A DNA stretch of 64,000 nucleotides. Source: Sorghum bicolor (lineage: Eukaryota; Streptophyta; Magnoliopsida; Poales; Poaceae). The first letter of the stretch is position 1. Each line of letters starts with the position of its first letter. The stretch covers positions 58,643,802 through 58,707,801 of the forward strand of contig NC_012871.2 of assembly GCF_000003195.3 (NCBI RefSeq), given 5' to 3'. A program made the position numbers and the translations under genes. Below, piece by piece: positions 1 through 11,993 of this stretch. The notes under the pieces were generated by a model. The model saw only the letters and a list, made by a program, of their open reading frames with translations. It did no database searches and was not told the origin of the DNA.

Positions 1-2407
1 TTTTTCCTTTTTTTTTTTTTTTTGTTCCTCGTGTTGGAGGTTGATGGGCTCATCATGGCCCAATAGGCCAAATTTTTATGGGCTTGCATCCCAAATACAG
101 CACGTACGTAGTAGAAAGTGATGAAACCAGGACGAAGAGAAAGGGATGGCGTGCGGCGGCCGTAAAGAATCCCGGCCCAGCGCAGAAAGCCGCCGCCATG
201 TCGCAGACGCAGAGGGATCGATTGCGGACGCGACACTGTGCTCGTACCCTCTGGTTCGTTCAACTTGCGCGTGACTGCAAACGCGGCGCGTTCCGGTTTG
301 TCGTGCGTGGTGCAAAAGTGCCAGTTTATGTACGTGTTAGGATAAGCAAGCAATAGAGAATACGGAAAGAAGCAGCCCGGCCCGGATTAATACGCCGCCG
401 CCTTCTGATGCTTTGTAGTAGTATTGTGTGCGTACACCCCTACCTTGTCTGCATTTGTCTGTTCAAGGCTTGTCCAACTTGAGAGTCCAAGTATCCATCA
501 TCCATTTCATTAAGGTATTGTTCGATACTAAAGAATTCTCATATGACCAAAAGTTAACCATGTGACTGGTGAAGTCTAATAACTAAAGGTGTTGAACAAC
601 TTTCGTTAAGGTTACAAACCTTAATTATGTATAGAAAAGGGGTGAAAGACAACAAAAACCCTAGTTTCTATGAATAGCTTAATAGATAGCCTTTTGGTGA
701 GCCATTTAACTAATTAATTTATTAAATAACTCAATTTTGGCTAATATGGAAGTGTTGTATAGGTCATGAGCTTTGATGTAGTGCAAACCATTGATGAAAA
801 TTTGGTATTTTGATGGTTTAAATTGAAGAACAAAGTTTGAACTTTTAGTTCCAAATGCTTGGACTTGGAAAATATCCCACGTCGATGAGAAATGAAAACA
901 TTTCCATTTTGCCGTAGCATGTTCTACGATTTTCCCTAAGCAATAACTCATGCCCAAATATAAACTTGCACTTCAAACATGGGACTAGAGATTGGGAGTG
1001 TTGACGATGAAATAGGACTGGTTTGAACTTCAAAGTTGATGTCAAAAAGTGCAAGAATCATTGTTTTCATCCTTGCCCATGAACTTGAGCCTCGTATTTT
1101 CTAAACCATTGTCCAAATCATCATGGAACCTTAATAGGAATTATAGTGTGACGTGTGATCTCCAACTTTGGTAAAGAGTCATGGGCATCTTTCCATTCCA
1201 AAAATGCCAAAAAAAAACTAATGCCAAGACGCTTACATGGCTCTTTCTCGCTCCGTCGGCCTAGTCACTGCGTCATGCACGCACTTTACCATGCGCATGC
1301 CATGCATGACGCCATACGTCACCACTGCTCTGTCACACCACGCCAAGCTCATGACCATGTCGAGAAGAAGAAGAAAGAGAGATAAGAAAATAACTAAAAA
1401 ACTAACAAAAGAGAAAGAAATGAAACTAAAGAGGGGGAGAAAAAAAAGAGAAATGAACTAGATAACATAATAGATAGAAAGAAGACAAAAAAACAAAAAA
1501 AAAACTAGAAAAACGAATCAAGACCGGCCTGCATGCGAGAAAATTTGAAATGCATTAAAACATGACAAAAAAATTAGAAATCAAATTATGCAACAGACGG
1601 AGTTAGAGGTAGGCAGTGGACGGAGAAGCAACAGGGGTTAATTTGGAAATAAAAAGACGGTTTGGAATGTTTCGCTCCTTAATACATATCTCTTTTTTCC
1701 GTCTTTCCTCCCCTCTGTGTTTTTTGTTTGGGTTTATTTCTCTGAATGTTTCTGTTTCCTAGTGGATTTTTTGTTCTCTGTTAAATTCAAAAAATAACAT
1801 TATGGGTCTTTGAATCATTGACCTTTTCCGAATCCCTACTAAACAAATATTTCCACCACCAAATTATTTATGAGTGAAAAAATATTTCCACCACCAAGTT
1901 TTTCATGTAGTTTTGATTAGAAATAACATTTATTCTTATTAAAACGTGGATCAACCGATGGTCCAACTAGTCAAAACATGTTTTTTAGTTTTTCATAAAA
2001 TTTTAAAATGACAATAGTTTCAACATTATGGACTGAATCATTGGTCTTTTCCTGAGAAGCAAATATGTCCACCATTGAATTGGTCATGTAGCTTTGATTA
2101 GAAACAAAAATTATTCTTATTAAAACTTGGATATGGTCCAACTAATCAAATCCATGAATTGAAATTTTAAACAGCTTGTTACCTATTTTAGTCTAAATAA
2201 ATGTATCCATGCAATCCTTGATGGGAGATGCCATGTAGAAAATGTGGAGAGGTTCCCACTATAGTTATGGGGCAGCATACTAATCCTTAATATGCCAACA
2301 ACTAACTTCTTGCTGACTTTAATTGGATATAAAAATTACATATTTTTATGGGTACTCAAAGAAAATCACAAAGCTCAATATTTACCTCTAGCACCACATA
2401 AATAGTA
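1..2407. other. AT-rich intergenic DNA
   Basis: I see no supportable gene here. A GC-richer patch near 130-320 has short open frames on both strands without family resemblance. A purine-rich, A/G-dominated tract runs from about 1365 to 1515. The rest is AT-rich and looks like old transposon-derived sequence, including the diverged duplication listed at 1796-2160. Confidence 0.6.
1796..2160. repeat. Diverged tandem duplication
   Basis: Two imperfect copies follow each other. The first starts near 1796 (AACATTATGGGTCTTTGAAT) and the second near 2021 (AACATTATGGACTGAATCAT). Both continue through a shared series: the 'cttttcc' block, a 'ccaccattg/ccaccacca' block, 'catgtagttttgattagaaa', 'attcttattaaaac' and 'tggtccaact'. 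The copies differ by many substitutions and small gaps, so the duplication is old. No coding potential is visible. Confidence 0.6.
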
Positions 2408-2665
2408 CTCCATCCATCTCAAATTGTAAGGCATTCCAAGAATTTTGGAGAGTTAAAGCATCTCATGTTGGACCAAAATTATAGAAAAAGGATAACAATT
2501 TATGAGATAAAGTAGATATACTATAAAAATATAATTAACTAAGAATCTAATAATACTTAGTTGGTATCATAAGCGTTATTATTTTACTATATAAATTTGA
2601 TTAAACTTAAGATACTTTGACTCTCCAAGTTTCTTAGAATGACTTATATTTTAGGATGGAGGGGG
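2408..2665. mobile_element. Stowaway-like MITE
   Basis: The left end reads TA|CTCCATCCATCTCAAATTGT. The right end, read on the other strand, is TA|CCCCCTCCATCCTAAAATAT. These match the Stowaway (Tc1/mariner) pattern of CTCCCTCCGT-like inverted ends flanked by a TA target duplication. The element is about 258 bp, AT-rich inside and has no reading frame. It is a non-autonomous passenger element. Confidence 0.75.
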
Positions 2666-3978
2666 TATGAAAATTAAAGTTATGCTATATTTACACCTAA
2701 ATATTTTGTGCTTGCAATAGGAGAAAAAATCTATCAAAATTATATTTTAATTCAATAGAGTTAATAGGACATTGTCATATTGTTATCAACATTAACTTAT
2801 ATGATGACCATGGTCATCATAAAATTTAGAAAAGATAAAGGGAATAGGTATATATCATTTTCATCATCGTTTTCCATGAATGTTTGATAGTTTTTTTCTA
2901 CTATTGCAAAACAAAAACATGTTTGCTAGCTAAACTTAATAACATACATTGAACATCCTATTAAGAATAACCATAAGCACAACAAATTTAGGTGCTAAAT
3001 TGGAAATGATTGTTACAACAACTAAGAATCAACATATAACATATTGTTAGGGAAATGATAGTAGCAAAGAGTAGATTGATCTTGCTCATAATTAATATGC
3101 AGAGATTGTATGTAGATGGCTATGCACATCTCTTTACCTATCGGTTAGCAAGATTCGATGAGGATATTATCCAATCATCTTAATTTTAGATTTGTTTTGA
3201 TAAGTTTAAGACTAGTTTCTAATTGAGCTAAAAAAATTAGCTAAAGGTAGCTAAAACTTTTGCTAAAAGACAGCTACTAACGCACGACCGCACAAGCGTA
3301 CACTATCTTCTCTTTTCTTTCTTACGCCTGCATGCACTATTGTTCCTTTTTCTTTCTCTCATGGTCCCATCACCCTGCTACCCATCACTCCACTATGGGC
3401 ACGCTAGGGTTTTGTCGGAGCTCCGATGAAACCTTAGCCCACCCGCCGCACCACCTTCTTCCCTTTCCCTCCCTCGCCATGGCCATATCACCCCAGCCTC
3501 GTCCTGGCCTAGCCGCCTCCACCGCCCACTGCCACCAAGACGTACCCTAACCCGTCCTCTCATTGTCCTTATTGCCTGGCCTGCCTCCCGTGATCCCCGT
3601 CTCTTCTAAACTTGTCGGAGTTTGGGAAGATGAGAGGGAGAGAGGGAGAAAGAGAGAGAGGAGAAGTTCGCTGAACCTTAATTCTCAGATGGTCGAATGT
3701 GGATGAGGAGAAAGACACACCTTGCAAGCTGCAAGCACCACTGCCACCGAAACCCGTATGCACTTGAGGAGAGAGGGTGAGGAGATTCGTGTGCAACATT
3801 TATGCAAACGATCTTAAAAATAGATGAATATTTTTATTTTATTATTATTGAAAAGAAAAAATATATGCACGGGGCACACATCTTAGCGAAGGTCCCTACG
3901 CGACTATAACTTTCATGACGTCTACGTCTATAAAAAACCCTACGATTTGGATGACTTCGTGAAACAGAAAGATAACAT
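2666..3978. other. Intergenic region upstream of RAD23
   Basis: The DNA is AT-rich to about 3300, followed by a short C-rich stretch (3390-3560) that resembles a GC-rich grass exon but carries no recognisable protein. A GA-rich stretch runs near 3630-3665. The RAD23 promoter probably lies in the last few hundred bases. I could not place a convincing TATA box. Confidence 0.45.
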
Positions 3979-6915
3979 ATAAATTCAGCAAACAAGAGGA
4001 CCCAACCCGCAAAAGGCGCCCTTCCGCCGCTACCGCTAGGGACCGGAATAGAAATCTCCGAGGAGAGCTCGTCCCCTCTCGCCTTCGTCCCCTTCTCCGC
4101 CTGACCGCTGCTGTCCGCCTCCAACCCTCCAGTTCGACGCAGACGGCGGCGGCGGCGGCGGCAGCGCGGCGAGATGAAGGTTTCCGTGAAGACGCTCAAG
4201 GGATCCAGCTTCCAGATCGAAGTGGAACCCACCGACAAGGTACTCGTCGCCTGCGCTCCCGATCTGTCGCCATGGTTCTAGTTGCTGGATGTATTGGCGG
4301 GGCTGCTTCGCTAGATTTGGCTGCTTGTTAGGTTCGTTTGGGGTCTAGGATTTGGTTGGTTCCCCTGCGGAGGCGATGAGAGTGTTGGAAGCCGCGAGCA
4401 AAGCTGCCGTGGATCCAATCTGTAGGTTGCTGGTTTGGTTCCGGTGGTGCGAGTGGAACAGGTGGAACGGAGAGCTGTTGCAGAGTTCGCCTGTGGGTTT
4501 TCTGGTTTCAGTTTGGGTTCCTTCTAGTGATGTTTTCGTGGATACATGAATCAGATGGCAAGGCGAAGTTATTGGGCATTAATTAGTTCATTGGTTGCTC
4601 CCTTTCTAGTTGGTAGATGGAGCATAAGTTGTAGTCAATTTATTGTTCTCTCATACATCTCTGCTGGTTGTGTTTGATTGATAAAAAAAAAGCAAGGCAG
4701 AGTGATACTTCATTACCTCGCGGGCATGAGGCACGAACATTGATTAGTTATTGCCGTTTCAGTTTATGCTCAGGAGCCATTCTTGACTTGTCGATGTTAG
4801 ATCTTATCAGTAAAAGCTACTTTCTGCCAGTTTGTTTCTAGGCAGCTTCAGGATGTAATGCTGGATTTTCACCTATTTGGTAATGTGGTTGGAGTGGATC
4901 AAATAGGTGCATGCGATGGCTGCCATAAAAAAAAAGCCTTTGAAATCTGAGATTTTTTTAGTATACCTAAGTTCATATAGCACGAACCTTAGATGCTATC
5001 ATCACCCTTTCATGAATATAAGGATGCCATCAACACACCTTTTCTGATTATTCCAGCTCTCTAGATAGTTACAGATATAAGGAGTAAATCAACCTTACCT
5101 GCTTACAATCGGCAGTAGAGACTGTAAGGAGATGACTTCTCTTTATTTATCAGCTAGGATAAAATGAGGATATTGCCTGACTACCCAACTCATGTCCTAC
5201 TCCAATTGTCTTAGATTCACACCACTTAGTTTAATAGTTTGACATGCTAGAGAAAGATTCTGATTGGGTCGATAACTAAATGTGTGCTATGCACCAAGAT
5301 AAGGCAACATAAGCATGACGAGGAAGATAAACGCTGACAATCTTTCCAATAGGAATGGTTCACAGGTGCAATTACACCTATGACCTATCATCTATCAACC
5401 ATATGAATACAACATGGTCCAACTAATAGACACACACTTATATCCACACAACCAAAATGCATACCATGTGCACTGTGAACACCCTATCAGCATCCTTATC
5501 TGGCTACAGCTTCCATGTTGTCTCCAACATCACAGCCCGACTGATTTGGACACCTTCCATAAACAGCAGTGGGTACATATAAATTCATCAAACTAGAAGA
5601 CCCAATCCGCAAAAGCACACTTCTACTCAGGGGCCAAAATATGAGGCTGAAAAGAAATTGCCCTCCTCACTCCTTCCTCCCCTCGGTTGGTTGTTGGGTT
5701 CCAGTGGTGCAAGTGGAATTGGCAGAACTGAGAGCCGTTGGCCTGTTGCAGAGTTCGCTTGTGGATGTGGACATGGGGTAGCTTGGCCTCTTGGGTTTGG
5801 GTTCGTCCTAGGTGATGTTTTTGGTGGATACAAAAGTCAGATGGCATGGTGAAGTTATGAACCCTTGAGCCTTTAATCCATTGGTGTTCTTCCCTTTCTA
5901 GCTGGTCGATCTATTGTTGCTGCTATGAAGACTATAAGAGTGAGTGGCCAGCACTTCCATGACAATCGTCATGCGGGCACCATCAGAAGGAAACCAGGAG
6001 GAACCGAAACAGAGTAGTCTAAGCACAGGGGACAGCGACTGTGTTGCCCTGCTTATACCCCCCTAACTTCCTGGGAACGTATCTGGTGGAAACCACAACC
6101 TTCATGAAAACCCGTGCAAACCACAGCAAAAAAGTCGCCTAAATTCACCAAAAAAATCACACATGTAGATGATATGATGATACATAACCTTGTAAAATAT
6201 ATTGTCCAAACTCGAATTCGTTTGTGAGATATAAAAATGACAAATTTCTAACGGATCCTGTGGACAACTTTCTGGCTTGAAATTTGTTATTTTTATATCT
6301 CACAAACAAATTCGAATTTGGACAAGATATTTTACAAGTTTGTGTATAATCATATCATCTACATGTGTGATTTTTTTGGTAAATTTAGACAACTTTTTTG
6401 CCATGGTTTGCATGGGTTTTCACGAAGGTTGTGGTTTCCACTAGATATGTTCCCTAACTGCCTAATCCCTGGACTAACGCAAGTTATCCACAAACGCACG
6501 CACGCAACTGAACTCCCTATGCCACGCCTCCTGTCGCGGGTGTGATTGTGACGTCTTCTGCTGCTGTCCTGGTCTTCTCCTTTCTTCCTCTTCTCTTCTA
6601 CAATCTACACAATACCGGTCTAACACTGGAGGTTGTGTTTGAAAAATATAAGGCAACATGATACCTCACATGCACAAATACTTTTTTAGTTATATTGTCA
6701 ATTTCAGTTTGTGCACAGGAGCTACTATTGATTCGTCGATGTTAGATGGCATCAATAAGTGATACTTTTTGACAGTTTGTTTCTAGGCAGCTGTTTAGGA
6801 TGTTTTGCTGGATTTCACTTGTTTGGTACTGTGGTTGGGTGGATCAAAGAAGGTGAATCCGGTTGGCTGCCATAAAAGAAAGCTTCAAATTTGCAAGATT
6901 TTTTTAGTATATATA
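3979..6915. repeat. Tandem duplication of the RAD23 5' region inside intron 1
   Basis: Copy A covers about 3979-4975 (5' leader, exon 1 and start of intron 1). Copy B covers about 5578-6915 within intron 1. Matching pieces are 3979-4020 with 5578-5616, 4430-4620 with 5697-5915, and 4745-4975 with about 6690-6910. Copy B has lost the part equivalent to exon 1 and is interrupted by other DNA, including the hairpin element at 6073-6454. This looks like an old tandem duplication in which the first exon of the inner copy was deleted. Confidence 0.7.
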
Positions 6916-9900
6916 CCTCATTTATTTCTGTTATCTACTTAACAAATAAGGGTTTTGATAATGCAATCTAGATTCTATTAGCACCCTTTTTTTTGGTTCT
7001 TTCAGTTTCTATCTAATAAGAAATTGATAGTGATGCTGTTACATGCCTGCTATTGACACAAGTTCTTGAAACAGGTTGCTGATGTGAAAAAGGTCATAGA
7101 GAGTATACAAGAAAATGCTTCCTATCCTGCTGACCAACAAGTGCTTATACACCAGGGGAAGGTGCTCAAGGATGACACCACATTGGAGGAAAACCAAGTG
7201 GTTGAGAATAATTTTCTTGTTATAATGCTCAGACAGGTAGGCTACTTGTTTATGACTTGGGGTGATAAGAAAGTTATTGCCAAGATATGAATAATCAATA
7301 ACGTTAACTGAATAACTGTCATAGTGCATTGGATTGTTTGAAAGAATTTGCGCTTCATTTTCTAATGCTAGCTTGTTAGGCAATATTGTATATATGGATG
7401 CAAAGGCTACTGTGAATTTGGAATGTCTACAGTTGCATCAGGAAGTGTTCTATATATCTTATCACAGTACAATTGTAACCTTTCACAGAACAAGGGATCA
7501 TCAAGTGCAGCACCAGCTAAGGCAACCGCAAATCAGGTGAGACATTAGAATATTTTGTTTGTGTTGATACTGATTTTTTTTTCACGTTTTGTTATTTTTC
7601 TTTCAGTATTTAACTTTTTCTTGACCCATCTAATGTATAAGGAACTCTAGTAAAAATTACGTTTATTTATTATTTATTTATTGCAAAAGTTACCCTTTTC
7701 TATATATTGTCATTCTGGATAAAGCCAATTAGCTATGACACAGTTTTAGTCTTTTAGTTAATTTATATATTATATATGCAAATCAAGCATAGATGAGGTC
7801 TGTTGAACAACTGGCTTTTTACCTTTTCTATATATTGTCATTCTGGATAAAGCCATTAGCTATGACACAGTTTTAGTCTTTTAGTTACTTGATATATTAT
7901 ATGCAAATCAAAGCATAGATGAGGTGTGTTGAACTGGTTTTTGGTTATATGTGGTTGCTATTTTATTTAACCAAGGGCCTAAAGTTCTAAGGTTCAAACT
8001 ACAGTAGAATGTTCTGAACTCAGGAATTCTGTGTTTTTGCCATCGCTGTTGATGTTTTTTTTTTCATCCTCAATGGATCTATACTTGTTACAGTGCTGTA
8101 AAAAGAAAGCCAAAATCATAAAGCAACAAACAAAAACAAACAGGACAAAAAGAAAGAGACATGACGAATTGACGATTATGCAAATACATATGCTTTAGTG
8201 TGCACTGTAATATGTTTCTGTTTGAGATATAGACATTAACTTAAACTACTTTTGCAGGCTCCCCCTACTCAGACAGTGCCTGCTACTCCAACTCAAATGT
8301 CAGCAGCCCCAGCTGCACCGGCACCTATGTGAGCTTCACATTTAATTTTATGTAGAAAAGCTTGATTTGTGTTAGGATTGATAGTATGGATCCTTTTCGG
8401 TTGGTTCTAGGGCAGACAACATTTGCAATTACTGATTTCAGTGTCAGTTCTATGTTTGTATTGAATTGAATTATAACAAAACAAAAGGTTGTGTGTGGTC
8501 TTTGAGCCTTTGACACTGTAGTTGACAGGCTGTGAGATTTGCAGATTTATGCCACATTTCAAGCTCTACTGTTTTGAGGATGTTTCTTACTACCAACATG
8601 TCATTCTAACCATGTCCTAAGTCAAACAATTAAGTTTGACCTATCAAGAAGATCGTCAACATTTATGACAACTATGTAAATGTGTTACATGACGAATCTA
8701 ATGGTATTTGTATTGGGTAAATAAATATAAATATCGGTATCTTTTTGGGTATAAACTTGGTTAAACTTAAAATAACTTAGGACAAAACTAGAATGTCAAG
8801 TTTTATGGGACAAGAGGTAGTACTATTTGACTTCTCGAATGTCCTTTGTTAACTTGAGTGTAACAATGCATAAGTTGGGTATAATTTTCATTCACTTTAT
8901 ACTACCATTGTCATTGCCAGCTAACTCCTTCCATTCTCTGAATTAGTGTACCTGTCAGTGCACCGGCTGCAACTGCTACAGCCTTGGCAGCTCCTGCTGT
9001 TGCTGTATCGTAAGTTCCAGATTTTCCTTCCATCTTAGATGATTTAACTAATCTTGTAATAAGCAGAATCGTTGTTTGATAATGTATGGATTTCCTATTA
9101 ATAAAAATAGCTGTTAAAAGTTGCTAATGACATTCACATATATCTTCTCTTTAATGTTCACTTGAACAGCACTGAGTTGTTCTTGTTCTTGTTCTTCACT
9201 TAAACAGCACTGAGGCAGATAGTTATGGTCAGGCTGCCTCAAACCTAGTTGCTGGCAGCAACTTGGAAGGAACAATTCAATCCATTCTTGAAATGGGTGG
9301 CGGGACATGGGACAGAGACACTGTACTACGTGCTCTGCGGGCTGCCTATAACAATCCAGAGCGTGCTGTTGAGTACTTATATTCTGTAAGAATGATTCTT
9401 TGTCCTCCCTTGCTACTTTCTAGGCCTTACATATGATGAACTTTCAGTGATCTATGTGTGCCCAAATACGTTTAACTAGTGAACACATTATCTGTTGCAT
9501 AAAGCAGATTGAAGCTGTATGCACATATGTTTAATTTCAATGTTTTGTGACCGTTAGAAGTTAATTGCCCTTTTAATCTAAGTATGAGGATGCAATTTTG
9601 CTTTCCAACTGTAGACACTAATGTCCTTCATCTTCTGTTTAGGGGATTCCTGAACAAATGGAAGCTCCTGCACCACCTCCAAGTTCCCAGCCAGCCAATC
9701 CTGTCCAGGCGGCACAAACAGCTCAAGCTGTAGTTCCTTCATCTGGACCAAATGCTAACCCTCTCGACCTCTTTCCCCAAGTAACTCCCCCTGTGCATGC
9801 ACACTGACATTTTTGCCACTAGTTGAATTTGTTTCTCATATTTGCCCTTGTCTGAACTGTAGTCTCTTCCGAATGCTTCCGCTAATGCCGGCGCAGGGAA

Positions 9901-10632
9901 CCTTGATGTTTTGCGTAATAACGCCCAATTCCAAAACCTGCTTGGTTTGGTGCAGGCTAACCCTCAGATTTTGCAGGTCTGTTTCCTTGCTCTGTTGCTC
10001 ATCCTCTCCTCTCTTTTTTTTTTGTGAAAGTTGCTCATCCTCTTTCAGTCTCGAACAATCTCCCTTTTGCAATCCGTTTCACTCATAATTCATTTTATTA
10101 TGTGCATTGTGCAGCCATTGCTTCAAGAATTGGGGAAACAAAATCCCCAGGTTATGCAGCTAATCCAGGAAAACCAAGCAGAATTCATGCGGTTGATCAA
10201 TGAACCACTGGAGGGAGATGAAGAGAATGAAATGTGTGTGCTTCTTCCTTGGGCTGCCCTTGTTTTTTTTTTGTACTGCCGACATCGTTTGATATTTTTG
10301 TACTTCCTGAACCAGGATGCTGGACCAGATGGCGGATGCAGCTGAGACCATTGCAGTCACTCCAGAGGAGAACGAAGCTATACTTCGTGTAAGGGATCTT
10401 GACTAGTTCTTACACATTTGCTTTTACCTGCATTCTCACCACCTTGGTTTTTATGTTCGATTTACCCCACCATATTCCTCATGCGCAGCTTGAAGGGATG
10501 GGCTTTGACCGGGCACTTGTCCTGGAAGTGTTTTTCGCCTGCAACAAGAACGAGCAGCTGGCCGCCAACTACCTCTTGGATCACATGCACGAGTTCGACA
10601 ACGATGACGGGCTCGGAGGGCCACCACTATGA
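4174..10632 (+). CDS. RAD23: RAD23 ubiquitin receptor / UV excision repair protein
   Basis: Eleven exons: 4174-4239, 7075-7236, 7489-7536, 8258-8328, 8947-9009, 9208-9385, 9643-9780, 9863-9976, 10115-10233, 10316-10388, 10489-10632. All junctions are GT-AG and phases close to 391 aa, usual for plant RAD23. Order of domains: N-terminal ubiquitin-like domain (residues about 1-76, starting [10 protein letters not shown]), an Ala/Pro/Thr linker, UBA1 (about 140-190, with [13 protein letters not shown]), the XPC-binding STI1-like domain (about 235-305, with NPLDLFPQ), and C-terminal UBA2 (about 345-385, with [16 protein letters not shown]). In this family the UBL domain docks on the proteasome and the UBA domains bind ubiquitin chains; RAD23 also stabilises the XPC/RAD4 damage sensor in nucleotide excision repair. 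The first intron is 2.8 kb and holds a duplication of the gene's own 5' end. The start was chosen because the UBL domain begins there; a CGG-rich run precedes it. Confidence 0.95.
6073..6454. mobile_element. Long-hairpin (foldback) MITE in RAD23 intron 1
   Basis: Two inverted arms of about 170-180 bp face each other across a short loop near 6250-6275. The left arm includes GTGGAAACCACAACCTTC (6084-6103 area) and the right arm its reverse complement near 6424-6441. The pairing continues with few mismatches through 'cacatgtagatgatatgat' and 'ttgtgagatataaaaatgac'. There is no reading frame. If transcribed with the intron it would fold into a long, nearly perfect double-stranded stem. Confidence 0.8.
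7691..7942. repeat. Two-copy tandem repeat in RAD23 intron 3
   Basis: A unit of about 128 bp occurs twice (about 7691-7818 and 7820-7942). Both copies contain CTATATATTGTCATTCTGGA, CTATGACACAGTTTTAGTCT and GCATAGATGAGG. Differences are a few substitutions and short gaps, so the duplication is fairly recent. It lies wholly in the intron. Confidence 0.85.
8590..8825. mobile_element. Possible decayed Stowaway-like MITE in RAD23 intron 4
   Basis: Partly complementary ends are seen: 'acatgtcattctaaccatgtcctaagtcaaac' style sequence near 8596 and 'taggacaaaactagaatgtcaagttttatggg' near 8779-8812. The last bases (gacaagaggtagta) recall a mutated Stowaway end. The resemblance is weak. Confidence 0.35.
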
Positions 10633-11115
10633 GAGGCGGAATAGCTCTCAATCTCTGCATCATGCGAAGGCTTGTAGGGCAGAAATAGGAAAACGTTTTG
10701 GGATTTGTCTCGTCTCGTCTGTCCGCTCCCTCTACATTTCTGTTTGGCTTTGCTGTTTTAGTACATAAATTCTAGATTTACAGACAGACTTTATAACCTG
10801 ATATAGAGGTAACGGATCAGTTTACTCTTTTCTGGATAAACTTATTAGCTTACTATATGTTTTGTGCTATTATTGCCGTTCTGGCCGCATTGAGCCAGCG
10901 GTTTCACGGTTCAACATGACAAGCGCTGGCTGCCGCAGTAGCAGAAGCGAGATGCTTGTGAGATTCCTTCCCGGTGGTTCGTTTACCCAATCCTGAACCG
11001 TGCTGATACTGAAGGCATTATCTGGCATAACATGTTAGTGCAAACATTATTACACGAATGCACGAGTAAGGCTCTCGTAACTGTGATTAAGAACAGCAAA
11101 CTGGTCAGTAATGAA
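10633..11115. other. RAD23 3' flank
   Basis: This stretch holds the RAD23 3' untranslated region and the spacer to the convergent minus-strand model. No open frame with family resemblance was seen. Confidence 0.5.
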
Positions 11116-11906
11116 CTAGCCAGCACACAAGCTCCGTAGTTTCTTGCACGCATATCTACCTGATTTGGGAGATATATATTGTCTTGTTATTCTCCGGACC
11201 TGCTTCTCAATTTTTTCTGGTATGCCATCTCTTAGAGGCATCAGAATCTCCATGTATTGCTTCTCCAGTGCCTTCATAATTTCTCTCTCAACATCAGCAA
11301 CAGCCTGATAAGACAATAAATATAAATTGACTCCATTGTAGGAGAAATATGAGGTCTGGTTCAAAGAATGCAGGTGTACACTCTAAACTCATCAGATATT
11401 GGGGCCATCTATTGATAAACACTCCATACTCGTTTATGCTCTCTTTTATTTGCTCATACATTTGCTCGTAATGGTGAAGCTCGGTATCTGAGCTAATAAG
11501 ATATTCTGAAACGCCATCTTCATTAACAATTGAGCTGAATTTGCATAATTTCAACAGGTAAAGAACAAATGTTACCCAGATTTGTCCCAAGCTGTAATAA
11601 TTACTATAAGTCAGCAATCTACAATTTCGCTTTACCTCGTAGGAAGCTCATGAACATCTTGGGCCAGTATATCTGCTACTGATGATACCCCGGTCCTCTC
11701 AAGCCCTCCATCCATTTCAGCCGTTTCTGTTTGCAATACCATATGAATGCCAATGAAATCACCACTTCCAGGACAAGTTAAATCAAATGAATTACTATCA
11801 CAAAGTCTCTGATGTTCTTACCAACTGCATCAAACGTGACCTCCTCGCCCCCTGCAATTGGAGGGGCACTAGGAGTCCCCAATACCTGACCCTCAAAGTG
11901 GCGTCC
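11116..11906 (-). CDS. Unidentified partial gene model, with a short UNC-13/PATROL1-like stretch
   Basis: Four coding blocks are suggested on the minus strand: 11822-11906, 11636-11726, about 11423-11534 (or longer) and 11116-11304. The first three join in frame through good splice sites (TACAG/, /GTAAGA, AACAG/, /GTAAAG, TTCAG/) and read GRHFEGQVLGTPSAPPIAGG, then a linker, then DTELHHYEQMYEQIKESINE. The last block begins after TTATCAG and reads ADVEREIMKALEKQYMEILM, which recalls the ALEKQYADVL-type stretch of plant UNC-13-like (PATROL1, DUF810) proteins as I remember them. The usual long C-terminal part is missing; the frame stops about 45 residues later. The junction of blocks three and four has no strong donor. 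It may be a gene fragment, a decayed copy or a real small gene whose first exons I missed. Confidence 0.4.
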
Positions 11907-11993
11907 CTGTACATAAAAGGAGAACTCGCACGTTTATGCAACTCTGACTCTGACTCTGACTTCTGATGTTCGATGGACGAAACTAAATGAATG

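Noticed and set aside
78..356. Open frame on + and an overlapping one on - near the window start
   Set aside because: The frames lie in a short GC-rich patch, resemble no family, and both strands are open because of composition.
7039..7383. 114-codon minus-strand frame
   Set aside because: It lies opposite RAD23 exon 2 and its introns and is a shadow of that exon.
9836..10088. Frames on both strands around 9.8-10.1 kb
   Set aside because: They run through RAD23 exon 8 and the next intron; the real frame is fixed by the XPC-binding domain.
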